A model generated the notes under the pieces. It was not told the DNA's origin. It saw only the letters and a program-made list of their open reading frames with translations, and did no database searches. The translations under genes and the position numbers were made by a program. This document shows, piece by piece, positions 23,774 to 32,455 of a stretch of 32,455 bases of DNA. Each line of letters opens with the position of its first letter. Within the stretch, counting starts at the first letter, position 1. Location: the NCBI RefSeq assembly GCF_004138165.1, contig NZ_RYFF01000056.1, forward strand, positions 1 through 32,455. Direction: 5' to 3'. The DNA is from Candidatus Chloroploca sp. Khr17 (GTDB lineage Bacteria > Chloroflexota > Chloroflexia > Chloroflexales > Chloroflexaceae).

Positions 23774-25663
23774 TCACCGGGGCGTCGCGGCGTAGGCACC
23801 GGTGGCCGGGTTCCAGACCAGCAGCACGCTGCGTCCCGCCACAGCGCCGTTGCTCGCGAGCGGGGTGAGGATGAGCCCAGCGTCGCCGAAGACCACGGTG
23901 TATGCAACGGGGAAGGGTGAGCCGCTCCCGTCCCCAAAGGCGTAGATCAGGTAGCCACCGGCGTAGATCGCGCCGTTGAGCAGACTAGCCTGGGCCTCGG
24001 TGCCGTTCCCGCCAACCACGAAGATCCCCAGTTCCTTCGCCACCACTTCACCCGAGGCCAGGACAAGCTCTGAGGGCACGTAGGCCACCAAATCCGGGAG
24101 GCCGTCGCTGTTGAGGTCGTCCCGGCTCAACTCAGTAAAGCCGGACGGCGTCTGGGGCTCGACGGGCGGCGTGGGCTGGTAGCCCCCAGAACCGAGGCTG
24201 GTCACCCGGTAGGCCAGGACGCCACTATCCCAGTAGACCTTGAACTCGGGGCCGAAGGGCATGCCATCGCGGTTCAGCAGGGTGAAGAGAACGCTCCGGT
24301 CGGCGCTTCCGCGGACCAGCAGGGCCGAGGGGCGGACGCCGTTCTGGCTGAGTTGCACAAGCGCCTGGCCATCAGCGGAGATCGTGTCGAGATTGGCGCT
24401 CAGGCGCACTGCGGCACCGCCGTTCGCCGCCCGGTCGACGAGCACGAACTCGCTCGCCGGTACCGCAAAGAAGTCGAAGGGCGGTATGGAGCCCACGGGC
24501 GTGCTTGCGGGCTTGTACGCGATCACCCCATCGCTCACGCCGGGGGTGAATGACCCGTTGAGCGCTACGGTCCACTCGGGGCCGACAAGGGGCAGCGGCA
24601 GCACACCGCCGGGTCCGGCGACGACATAGCGGCCCACCACGTCCACATAGCTGATCGCCACATCCTGGGCGTACTGCTCGCCGGCGCCGTTGAGCGGCGT
24701 CAGCACCAGCTTGCGCTCTGCGCCCTGGAGCCGCACGATGAACCCTGCGGGCCGATTGTCGCCGCTGCCGAAGCTGGCCACTGACAGATTGTCGGCCAGC
24801 ACCCCATCGCGGGTGATCAGCAGGCGCACCACTGGAGCGCCACTGGGGTCGCGCTCGGCCACCACAACCTCGCTGGACAGGTAGCCGCCGCTGGTGCTGA
24901 CACCGGAGTTCACGTTGGCGGGCTTGTAGCCAAGCATATCGCTGCGACCGTTGCGATCGAAATCCCCCGAGGTGATCAAGGTCCACTCAGAGCCGAGCAG
25001 GGACTGCCCGCCGGGGATCTCGCCACCGAGCCGATTGTAGCTACCTGTGGCTTGGTCGTAGGCCGCCCCGATAGGGTAACTGGTCTGCTGACCCTGAGCG
25101 TCCAGCGGATAGAGCAGGAACTGCCGCCGGTCGTTGATCAGCGCCAGCATGTAGGCGGCGGGATGGGAACTGGTGTGGGCAATCACGCGCGTGCCGTCGA
25201 TGCTCAGGCCGCCCAGATCGCCGAGCACCCGTACCGACGGCGTGCCGTCGGCCTTGGACTCCACCAACACCGCCTCGCTCACCACGGCGGCAAAGCTGAC
25301 CGCGCCCGGGTTCACGCTCGAACGAACCGACGAGGGCTTGAAGGCAATGACATCCTGGCGACCGTTGCCGTCGAAGTCGCCTTGGAAGGCCACCGTCCAC
25401 TCGGGGCCGACGAGCGTGTTGGAGGGACGGGTGGGCGTGGTGGTGGGCGCAACACTCGGCATGGTCGTAGGGACCGTGCTGGGCGCCAGAGTGGGAACGC
25501 TCGTTGCGCTCGTGGTTGGGATGCGGGTTGGGCCGACGATGGGAGCGCCGGGGCTGCCGATCGGCTCGGCGGGTTGCGCGACACAGGTGGCGAGAGCCAG
25601 CGCGGTGATGCCCGCGAGGATGAACTGGCTCGCGCTGCGAATTGGATGTCGTAAGAGATTCAT
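23774..25663 (-). CDS. Secreted lipoprotein with FG-GAP/VCBS-like calcium-loop repeats
   Basis: The 629-residue product starts M-N-L-L-R-H-P with a hydrophobic signal ending in L-A-T-C (Cys27), a lipobox with an unusual Thr before Cys. A Thr/Pro/Ser linker (about 45-82) follows. Then come four units of about 140 residues, three opening with (L/V)-(V/L)-G-x-E-W-T. Calcium-loop motifs D-x-D-x-N-G-x-x-D are intact at 96-104 and 234-242, lost in unit three (371-378), and D-x-N-x-D-G-x-x-D in unit four (516-524). The frame is open to 25777, but ATG 25663 gives the signal peptide and has AGGAAG upstream. Probably a surface binding protein; ligand unknown. Confidence 0.85.
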   Translation of the reverse strand: MNLLRHPIRSASQFILAGITALALATCVAQPAEPIGSPGAPIVGPTRIPTTSATSVPTLAPSTVPTTMPSVAPTTTPTRPSNTLVGPEWTVAFQGDFDGNGRQDVIAFKPSSVRSSVNPGAVSFAAVVSEAVLVESKADGTPSVRVLGDLGGLSIDGTRVIAHTSSHPAAYMLALINDRRQFLLYPLDAQGQQTSYPIGAAYDQATGSYNRLGGEIPGGQSLLGSEWTLITSGDFDRNGRSDMLGYKPANVNSGVSTSGGYLSSEVVVAERDPSGAPVVRLLITRDGVLADNLSVASFGSGDNRPAGFIVRLQGAERKLVLTPLNGAGEQYAQDVAISYVDVVGRYVVAGPGGVLPLPLVGPEWTVALNGSFTPGVSDGVIAYKPASTPVGSIPPFDFFAVPASEFVLVDRAANGGAAVRLSANLDTISADGQALVQLSQNGVRPSALLVRGSADRSVLFTLLNRDGMPFGPEFKVYWDSGVLAYRVTSLGSGGYQPTPPVEPQTPSGFTELSRDDLNSDGLPDLVAYVPSELVLASGEVVAKELGIFVVGGNGTEAQASLLNGAIYAGGYLIYAFGDGSGSPFPVAYTVVFGDAGLILTPLASNGAVAGRSVLLVWNPATGAYAATPR

Positions 25664-25703
25664 AGGTTGGGTACTTCCTGAAAATGCACTAATATTTACT
25701 ATA

Positions 25704-25747
25704 GCAGCCCGTCGGAGCAAACGCCGAAAGCGGCTCCGTCGGGCTGC
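25704..25747 (-). terminator. Hairpin between the propeller-like and lipoprotein genes
   Basis: The 15-bp arms (25704-25718 and 25733-25747) pair with one mismatch. On the minus strand the stem is followed by TATAGTAAATATT, partly U-rich, and the same AT-rich stretch could serve as a promoter for the lipoprotein gene. Confidence 0.55.
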
Positions 25748-25819
25748 ATGACGAACATGTGGCCGGGCTGGTTCCACTCGAGCCTCCAGCCGCTGCTCAC
25801 CAACGACCGCGCCGTACCC

Positions 25820-27406
<1,587 letters not shown>

Positions 27407-27511
27407 GATAAGCTATCTCCTCAATAGAGCTTAATGAACTGCACGGTGTCAAGGTCTGAATTACCTCGTTGCGCGGCTCGGAGCGCCGGACGCGCAAGTC
27501 GTTGCTTCGTG

Positions 27512-28072
27512 TCAGACAGGTTCGCTGCGCCGCTCAAGCAGACCGCGACGCCACCACCGATGTGCGAGCAGGAGTCCGCTGGCGAGCAGCAGCGTGGGGA
27601 CAAGGCAGAAGGCGCGCACGAGAGCCCACCAGAAACCTGCACCGATCCCGCCGCTCGTCCCTGCTACCTGTGCCGTCGGATCCTGGTTGTAGTTGCCGTT
27701 GCCGAGCCCGACATCACCCAACACCCGGGCCTGCGGCCCCAGGTGCAGATTGCCGGTGAGCAGTTGAACGTCACCGCGAACTTCACCGTTCACCAGCACG
27801 TTGCAGCAGAGCACAAAGAGCCCACTGTCGAGTCGGGCGCGTTCCGTGACATGGAGGTTGCCTGAGAGCACGAGCAGATCGCTACCCTCGCTGACGCCCG
27901 CGAGCATCAGGTTGCCCTCGCGTATGCGCACGCCGGTTCCGGTAAGCAGCAGCAGCAACCCAAGACCGAGGAGCGCGTATGCCAACCATGGTCTCCGCTG
28001 TACAGACCAGATCATCTGACCGCGACTCGTCGCCGGAGCCTGCGGATTGTCGCGGGAATGGAGCTTGAACAT
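27512..28072 (-). CDS. Membrane-anchored bactofilin-like protein
   Basis: This 186-residue protein has a membrane helix at about residues 29-46, a middle part of short beta repeats (L-L-V-L-S-G-N-L-H-V, G-L-F-V-L-C-C-N-V-L-V-N-G-E-V-R-G-D-V, L-L-T-G-N-L-H-L-G) typical of polymer-forming bactofilin-type beta helices, and a second hydrophobic segment near the C-terminus ending in R-R-S-E-P-V. The start is ATG 28072 with AAGGAG 8 bases upstream; the frame is open to 28117. It could have a structural role at the envelope. A pair of adjacent cysteines in the beta region is unusual. Confidence 0.8.
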   Translation of the reverse strand: MFKLHSRDNPQAPATSRGQMIWSVQRRPWLAYALLGLGLLLLLTGTGVRIREGNLMLAGVSEGSDLLVLSGNLHVTERARLDSGLFVLCCNVLVNGEVRGDVQLLTGNLHLGPQARVLGDVGLGNGNYNQDPTAQVAGTSGGIGAGFWWALVRAFCLVPTLLLASGLLLAHRWWRRGLLERRSEPV

Positions 28073-28137
28073 TGGGTGTCTCCTTACCCCTGCCCCCTGG
28101 CGTGGCCCAGGGGGCACCTCGTAACATCCGGGGGCCG

Positions 28138-28371
28138 CTAAAGCATGTCGGTCAAACGGCGCCTTGCCCCCGCCACCTCGGCGTTGTCCTGGGGCTCAAG
28201 CTGATCCAGCAGCGTCGGGTTCTGACTCCGCGCAGCGCGGACGCTGCTGAAGTCCTCGACTTCGACCCGCTGGCCGGCGATCGGCTGGGCGGCGGGATTG
28301 GTGCCGAGGTTGGCGGTGACACCGACGACCAGGGCGAGGGCGATCATGATCATCTCTTTCACGCGGGGCAT
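28138..28371 (-). CDS. Small exported protein of unknown function
   Basis: This 77-residue product has a hydrophobic N-terminus (M-I-M-I-A-L-A-L-V-V-G-V-T-A) that looks like a signal or anchor, then a polar, charged tail. AGGAG lies 7 bases before ATG 28371, and the gene ends 65 bp upstream of the bactofilin-like gene on the same strand, so the two may be co-expressed. No family recognised; coding status is supported mainly by the ribosome site and signal-like start. Confidence 0.65.
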   Translation of the reverse strand: MPRVKEMIMIALALVVGVTANLGTNPAAQPIAGQRVEVEDFSSVRAARSQNPTLLDQLEPQDNAEVAGARRRLTDML

Positions 28372-28876
28372 ATGGCACTCCTGTCAGTATTGCATTGGGC
28401 TGGTGGACGTTCCACCGAGGGTTACGATAGCAGGTGCGAACCACGCTGACCCGTGACAGAGTAAGACAACCGCTTGTACCGTAGGTATGACAGCCAGGTG
28501 TATCACTGGCGTGGTAACACCCAGGACGCACCCGCTCTGCGCCGACGGTGTCGGTGCCAGGTTGCTCCAATGGCGATAGTCACGCGAAAGGGTGCCAGGC
28601 TTGAAGGCATGGATCGCACAACCGTGACATAACTGTTCACACTTCGCCTGGGAGCGCGGGCGGCTCGCCCGCATCCAGACCAGAGCGGGCGAGCCGCCCG
28701 CGCTCCCAGGGTGGTGCTTTACCCCAAGGGTGAACACGTACACCGTGACAAGAACTGGGACAGACTCGTGGGCGGCTGTCCAGGTAGCTGTATGAGTCTG
28801 TGACTCCCACGGCCTGAGGCCGGCTGCTTCAATAGGTGTGTCATCCGTCACGACTTACCGAAGGAGTAGCGAGGAG
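28372..28876. other. Divergent intergenic region with a repeat element
   Basis: No gene is seen in these 505 bases. They hold the palindromic element at 28635-28735, flanked by ACCGTGACA at 28621-28629 and 28742-28750. The rest should contain promoters for the small exported protein and the lipase, but no consensus pair stands out. Confidence 0.5.
28635..28735. repeat. Palindromic element with GTTCACACTT ends, copy 2
   Basis: GTTCACACTT at the left and AAGGGTGAAC at the right enclose a long CCTGGGAGC-type hairpin (near 28648-28711). It has the same plan as 22317-22395 and lies between 9-bp direct repeats ACCGTGACA. Confidence 0.75.
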
Positions 28877-31800
28877 ATGTTTACCACTTCGCCCGTGTCC
28901 ACCAACCGGCTGCGCAGGCTGCTGAGCCTGCTGCTGCTGCCCGCCGTCGTGCTGAGCCTGTTCGCGCCGGCTGCGCCAGAGGCGCGGGCTCAGGAACCCC
29001 CGCCGCCCCCGCCACCACCAAGCTACCAGGCACAAGTGTTGGAAGGGCCGCAAGGTGAGTTTTTTCGCGCCGTCGACCTCAACAACCGCGGGCAGGTGAT
29101 CGGCACCTTTGCCGCCCGCCCGAACGACATCCCCGAGCTGTGGGAGGATGGCCGCTTCACCAGGCTGCCCATGCTTGCTGGCGAGCTGGAGCCGTTCTAC
29201 CCGCAGCCCTCCGCGCTGAACGATGCCGGCCATGTCCTGGTGCGCGACAGCAACAGCTTCCACATCTGGATCGGGGGCTCGTATGTCACACCAACCCGTC
29301 CGGAACCCTACTACTGGCACAGCAGTTATCTCTCTTCGGCCAAACTGAACACTCAAGGGGTGGTCTACGTCGCGGTCACCGATTATCGCACCTACCCCAA
29401 TCGAGGTACCGCAGTCTTCTGGAACAGTGGCGCATTCGGCTTCCTGCCCGCGCCGAGCAACACCGGCGCGGTTATTACCACCGACCTGAACGAAACGAAC
29501 CAGGCCGTTGGCGTTTACCTGCTCAACGTCGGCAACAGCTCTGTTATGGCGGGCTTCCGCTATGTCAACAATCAGGTACAGGTGCTGACCGCCCCCGACA
29601 GCAGCTACACGCGGCCCGAGGCGATCAATAGCCAGGGCCAGATCGCCGGCTTCGCCTATACCACCCAGCGCCTAGAGCGCCCGGTGATCTGGCAGGCCGA
29701 TGGCACCATTGCCGATCTGCCCATCGGCACAGCCCTTAGCGGACGAGCGTTTGACATCAACGACAACGGCGAGGTTATTGGCGAGTTGATGAATGTTGGC
29801 CCGGTGATCTGGCGCGGGGGGGTGCTCTACCGCCTAGCCGAGCTGCTGCCCGCCGAGCTGCAGCTCAATCTCGTGCGGGCGGTGAGCATCAACAACGCCG
29901 GCCAGATCCTCGTCGAGGGTGCTGCGGCCGGCCAGCAAGGTCGCTTCTACCTGCTGACCCCCGAAGTTGGCGTCGAACTCGCCGACCTGACTCTGCAGCG
30001 CCAGGAGCGCGAGAGCGCCGAGTGGGTCAACCTGCCCCCCGCGGACCAGGAGGTCAATCTGCCCGACGGCAGCCCCGCCCGCCTGGTCGCGTCCATCCGC
30101 AACCCCGGCAGCGCCCCCGTGACCGTGGCCGTTCGCTTCCACAACGCCACCACCGACCGGCCTCTCGCCGGCTGCCCTGCCACCGCCACGGTGCCTCCCA
30201 CCGGCACCGACGAGCCCTTCCAGCTGCAGTGCGAACTCACCACCAGCGGCATGGCCTTTGCCGACGGCGACCCCTCCACCCCGGGCAGCGTCCACACCCT
30301 CGAAATCGAGCTCACCCTGCCCGACGCCAGCACCCGCACCCGTTCGCGCGACCTGCGCGTCCGCCCCCGCCCCCTGGTCTTCGTTCCCGGCATCGGCGGC
30401 AACTACGCCCGCAACGACGACGAGTTCTGGCTGCTCAACCGCGGCGTCGCCCCCGGCCTGCTCGAGATCGACCCGCTGATCCGTTCCTACGACGGCATCC
30501 TCACCACTCTGGAGAACACCGGCTACCGGCGCGACCGCGACATCTTCATCGCCAATTACGACTGGCGCCTCGTCCCCGGCCCCTCACCGCTGCCGAACGC
30601 CGACGGCAGCTACAGCTACGACGGCGTGATTCTCGGCCTCAACCCTCGCGACATCAGCGACAACGAGTACACCTACGGCGTGGACTACTTCGGCGAGGCC
30701 GCCCGCGCCGCCGAGGCGCTCTGGCGCGATGTCTACGGCACGCCGCTCGACTACGTCGATGTGATCGCCCACTCCACCGGCGGCCTGGTCACCCGCACCT
30801 ACATCCAGAGCACCGCCTATGGCGGTGTGTACGACCCCGCCACGGGCGCCGAGTTGCCCAAGGTGCGCCACTTCATCTCGGTTGGCGTACCACATCGCGG
30901 CGCCTCCAAGGCCTGGAACCCGCTCCACGACAACTGGGGCATCGACGCCTCGTTCAGTGCCGTGCTCTCCAAGATCGCCAACCACGCCTTCCAGAAAGTC
31001 GATGCCGGCGCAATCATCCCCGGCCCTGACCTCGAGATCTCGCGCGCCGAGTTCGTACGCCCCTCGACCGGCGAGATGGATCCGGTGCCCTTTATCAAGC
31101 GCTACGTGCCGACGATCAACACCCTGCTGGCCACCTACGCCTTTTTTGACAACGGCTCGCGGCGCCTGGAGCCGGTGCATACGGGGACGTTTGCCAATCA
31201 TCTGCTGCTTGATCTGAACAACGGTGCCGACATCGACCCCACCCGCGACCCGAACGTCTTTCTGGAGCGAACTCGGCTGACGGCCATCGCCGGGATCAGC
31301 GAGCGTACGCCGCTCTATGTCTCGCAGGACGTCGGCCCCGCAGCGAGTGTGCTCTCGCCCTTCACAGACTTTGTTAAGAGCGACGCCGCAGCGGGCGAGA
31401 TCTTTTTCTGGGACGACTTCGAGAACAACGCCGGCGATGGCACGGTGCCGACGCTTTCAGCAGTGGGCCAGTTCGTGAACGACCCGCGGGCCCGCGTGCT
31501 GACCTACCGCAGAGGCATCGACACCCAGGGCAAGGTAACTCACACCGACCTGCTGGATAACTTCGACATCCAGGCCGCCATCCTGCTCACCCTGGACGCG
31601 CCGCTCAAGCCGGAGAACCTGGCGGCGTTCGGTCGCGAGGATCTTGGCAACATTGCTACGGTAGTGCTGGATCCGGTGCAAGGCTTTGTGGTGGACGGGC
31701 AGGGCCGGCGGCTGGGCTGGAGCGAGGCGACCGGGCCGCTCCAGGAGATCCCGAACAGCTTCTGGCGCGGCCAGGGCGACGGCTTCGGCCTGATCTTCGG

Positions 31801-32455
31801 CCCGGTCAGCGGTGAGTTGCGGCTGGAGCTGCAGGGCCTCGATGGCCCCTACTACGCCCAGGTGCAGCGCTACACCGCCGCGGGCGAGCAGGGCGGCGTA
31901 ACCCTGGCCGGCCCAAGCCTGGCGCGCAGCGAGACGGTGAGCGCCCCTGCGCTGCTACCGAGCCAGCCCTACACGCCCCAGGTCAGCGCCAGCGGCCCCT
32001 ACACGGTCGCCGAGGGCATGAGCGTGCCGCTCGCCGCGACGGGTGAGGGCGGGTTGAGCTTCGCCTGGGACCTCGACGGCGACGGGGTCTTCGAGACGGT
32101 GGGTCAGGGGGCGAGCTTCCGCGCGGCGGGCGTGGATGGCCCGTCCACCCGCACCGTGGCGGTGCGCGGCACGCTGCCCACGGGCCAGAGCGCGACAAGC
32201 GCGGCGACGGTGACGGTGGAGAATGTGGCGCCCACGGCGACCCTCGCGGCCCCGGCGACGGCCACCGCCGACCAGCCCTTCACCCTAAGCCTGAGCGGGG
32301 CGAGTGACCCTGGCGGCGACATGCTTAGCTTCGCCTTCGACTGCGGGCAGGGCTTCGGCCCCGCGGGCAGTGCCACAAGTGTTAAATGTCAACTAGATTT
32401 GCCGCCCGCATTGCCTCACGTTAGATGTAACCTTGACAAGCATCGTTGCCTCACG
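28877..32455 (+). CDS. Giant secreted LCAT-type lipase/acyltransferase with HAF repeats and PKD domain, 3' end open
   Basis: At least 1193 codons run from ATG 28877 to the window edge with no stop. In order: a signal peptide to about residue 36 (ending A-R-A) with a following eight-proline run; about seven HAF-type repeats (60-370) such as A-V-D-L-N-N-R-G-Q-V-I-G and A-I-N-S-Q-G-Q-I-A-G; a beta domain (375-490); an alpha/beta hydrolase (495-920) with I-A-H-S-T-G-G (Ser633), G-D-G-T-V-P (Asp854) and H-T-D-L-L (His889), the lecithin:cholesterol acyltransferase-like triad; and a PKD-type domain with F-A-W-D-L-D-G-D-G (from about 1040). Ribosome site AAGGAG at 28861-28866. Probably an extracellular lipid or ester hydrolase. 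Its last 25 codons look foreign. Confidence 0.88.
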   Translation, partial: MFTTSPVSTNRLRRLLSLLLLPAVVLSLFAPAAPEARAQEPPPPPPPPSYQAQVLEGPQGEFFRAVDLNNRGQVIGTFAARPNDIPELWEDGRFTRLPMLAGELEPFYPQPSALNDAGHVLVRDSNSFHIWIGGSYVTPTRPEPYYWHSSYLSSAKLNTQGVVYVAVTDYRTYPNRGTAVFWNSGAFGFLPAPSNTGAVITTDLNETNQAVGVYLLNVGNSSVMAGFRYVNNQVQVLTAPDSSYTRPEAINSQGQIAGFAYTTQRLERPVIWQADGTIADLPIGTALSGRAFDINDNGEVIGELMNVGPVIWRGGVLYRLAELLPAELQLNLVRAVSINNAGQILVEGAAAGQQGRFYLLTPEVGVELADLTLQRQERESAEWVNLPPADQEVNLPDGSPARLVASIRNPGSAPVTVAVRFHNATTDRPLAGCPATATVPPTGTDEPFQLQCELTTSGMAFADGDPSTPGSVHTLEIELTLPDASTRTRSRDLRVRPRPLVFVPGIGGNYARNDDEFWLLNRGVAPGLLEIDPLIRSYDGILTTLENTGYRRDRDIFIANYDWRLVPGPSPLPNADGSYSYDGVILGLNPRDISDNEYTYGVDYFGEAARAAEALWRDVYGTPLDYVDVIAHSTGGLVTRTYIQSTAYGGVYDPATGAELPKVRHFISVGVPHRGASKAWNPLHDNWGIDASFSAVLSKIANHAFQKVDAGAIIPGPDLEISRAEFVRPSTGEMDPVPFIKRYVPTINTLLATYAFFDNGSRRLEPVHTGTFANHLLLDLNNGADIDPTRDPNVFLERTRLTAIAGISERTPLYVSQDVGPAASVLSPFTDFVKSDAAAGEIFFWDDFENNAGDGTVPTLSAVGQFVNDPRARVLTYRRGIDTQGKVTHTDLLDNFDIQAAILLTLDAPLKPENLAAFGREDLGNIATVVLDPVQGFVVDGQGRRLGWSEATGPLQEIPNSFWRGQGDGFGLIFGPVSGELRLELQGLDGPYYAQVQRYTAAGEQGGVTLAGPSLARSETVSAPALLPSQPYTPQVSASGPYTVAEGMSVPLAATGEGGLSFAWDLDGDGVFETVGQGASFRAAGVDGPSTRTVAVRGTLPTGQSATSAATVTVENVAPTATLAAPATATADQPFTLSLSGASDPGGDMLSFAFDCGQGFGPAGSATSVKCQLDLPPALPHVRCNLDKHRCLT
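32380..32455. mobile_element. Probable insertion-sequence terminus interrupting the lipase gene
   Basis: At about 32380 the very GC-rich coding sequence changes abruptly to AT-richer DNA starting TGTTAAATGTCAACTAG. This stretch has internal repeats: TTGCCTCACG occurs twice (within 32415-32425 and at the end), and ttaaatgtcaac is echoed by ttagatgtaac. Repeated short motifs at a TG-starting end are typical of several IS families. No transposase is visible, so the family is not assigned. Confidence 0.5.

Noticed and set aside
30022-31029. Plus-strand frame of about 335 codons inside the lipase region
   Set aside because: It is a shifted frame made almost only of Arg, Pro, His and Gln, typical of a GC-rich shadow. 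The true frame here is the lipase beginning at 28877.
32380-32455. Possible start of a CRISPR array because of repeated TTGCCTCACG
   Set aside because: Only two short, unequally spaced copies are seen with no constant repeat of CRISPR length; an IS end fits better.

Overview
The window looks like a chromosomal piece of a filamentous anoxygenic phototroph of the Chloroflexales. The strongest evidence is a compact gene set for the second half of the 3-hydroxypropionate bicycle (smtA, smtB, mct, mcl, mch and a divergent meh). Outside the Chloroflexales this combination is known almost only from Chloroflexus relatives and a few transferred copies. The species cannot be named from the sequence.

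Layout. (1) 1-150: the start of an IS200/IS605-type tnpB on the minus strand, cut by the window edge. (2) 426-4606: a plus-strand partner-switching signalling cluster made of a STAS antagonist, a GAF-PP2C phosphatase, an anti-sigma-type kinase, a CheY-like receiver, a two-helix membrane protein and a SAM methyltransferase that appears to start at CTG. (3) 4875-5531: an AIM24-family gene, convergent with the carbon-fixation operon. (4) 5618-13102: the 3-hydroxypropionate cluster. Five genes run leftwards from a promoter near 12,060 and meh runs rightwards, with a shared divergent control region. (5) 13246-15265: holB and an uncharacterised protein with a macrodomain/PARG-like glycine signature. 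(6) 15447-16435: a MarR regulator and a DUF2269-like membrane protein in one operon with a clear sigma-70 promoter and a candidate MarR operator. (7) 16713-19029: a 7TM-PAS hybrid-style sensor kinase overlapping a stand-alone receiver. (8) 19187-21067: a CLC antiporter-like protein with a TrkA-C tail. (9) 21388-22266: a short-chain dehydrogenase. (10) 22600-32455: a visibly more GC-rich stretch of mostly exported proteins: an M29/AmpS-fold protein lacking key metal ligands, a lipoprotein with FG-GAP-like calcium loops, a six-bladed propeller-like protein with a 24-proline linker, a bactofilin-like membrane protein, a small exported peptide, and a very large secreted LCAT-type lipase with HAF repeats and a PKD domain. 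The lipase gene stays open to the window edge, and its last ~76 bases look like the end of an insertion sequence.

How the genes work together. SmtAB makes (S)-malyl-CoA. Mcl cleaves it to acetyl-CoA and glyoxylate and condenses the glyoxylate with propionyl-CoA. Mch, Mct and Meh then convert the product to (S)-citramalyl-CoA, which Mcl splits to acetyl-CoA and pyruvate. All enzymes for glyoxylate assimilation are therefore in one 7.5 kb block.

The intergenic space is rich in dispersed palindromic repeats of at least five families. Several sit inside operons or directly in leaders. Two families occur on both sides of the composition change near 22.5 kb, which argues that the GC-rich part belongs to the same genome.
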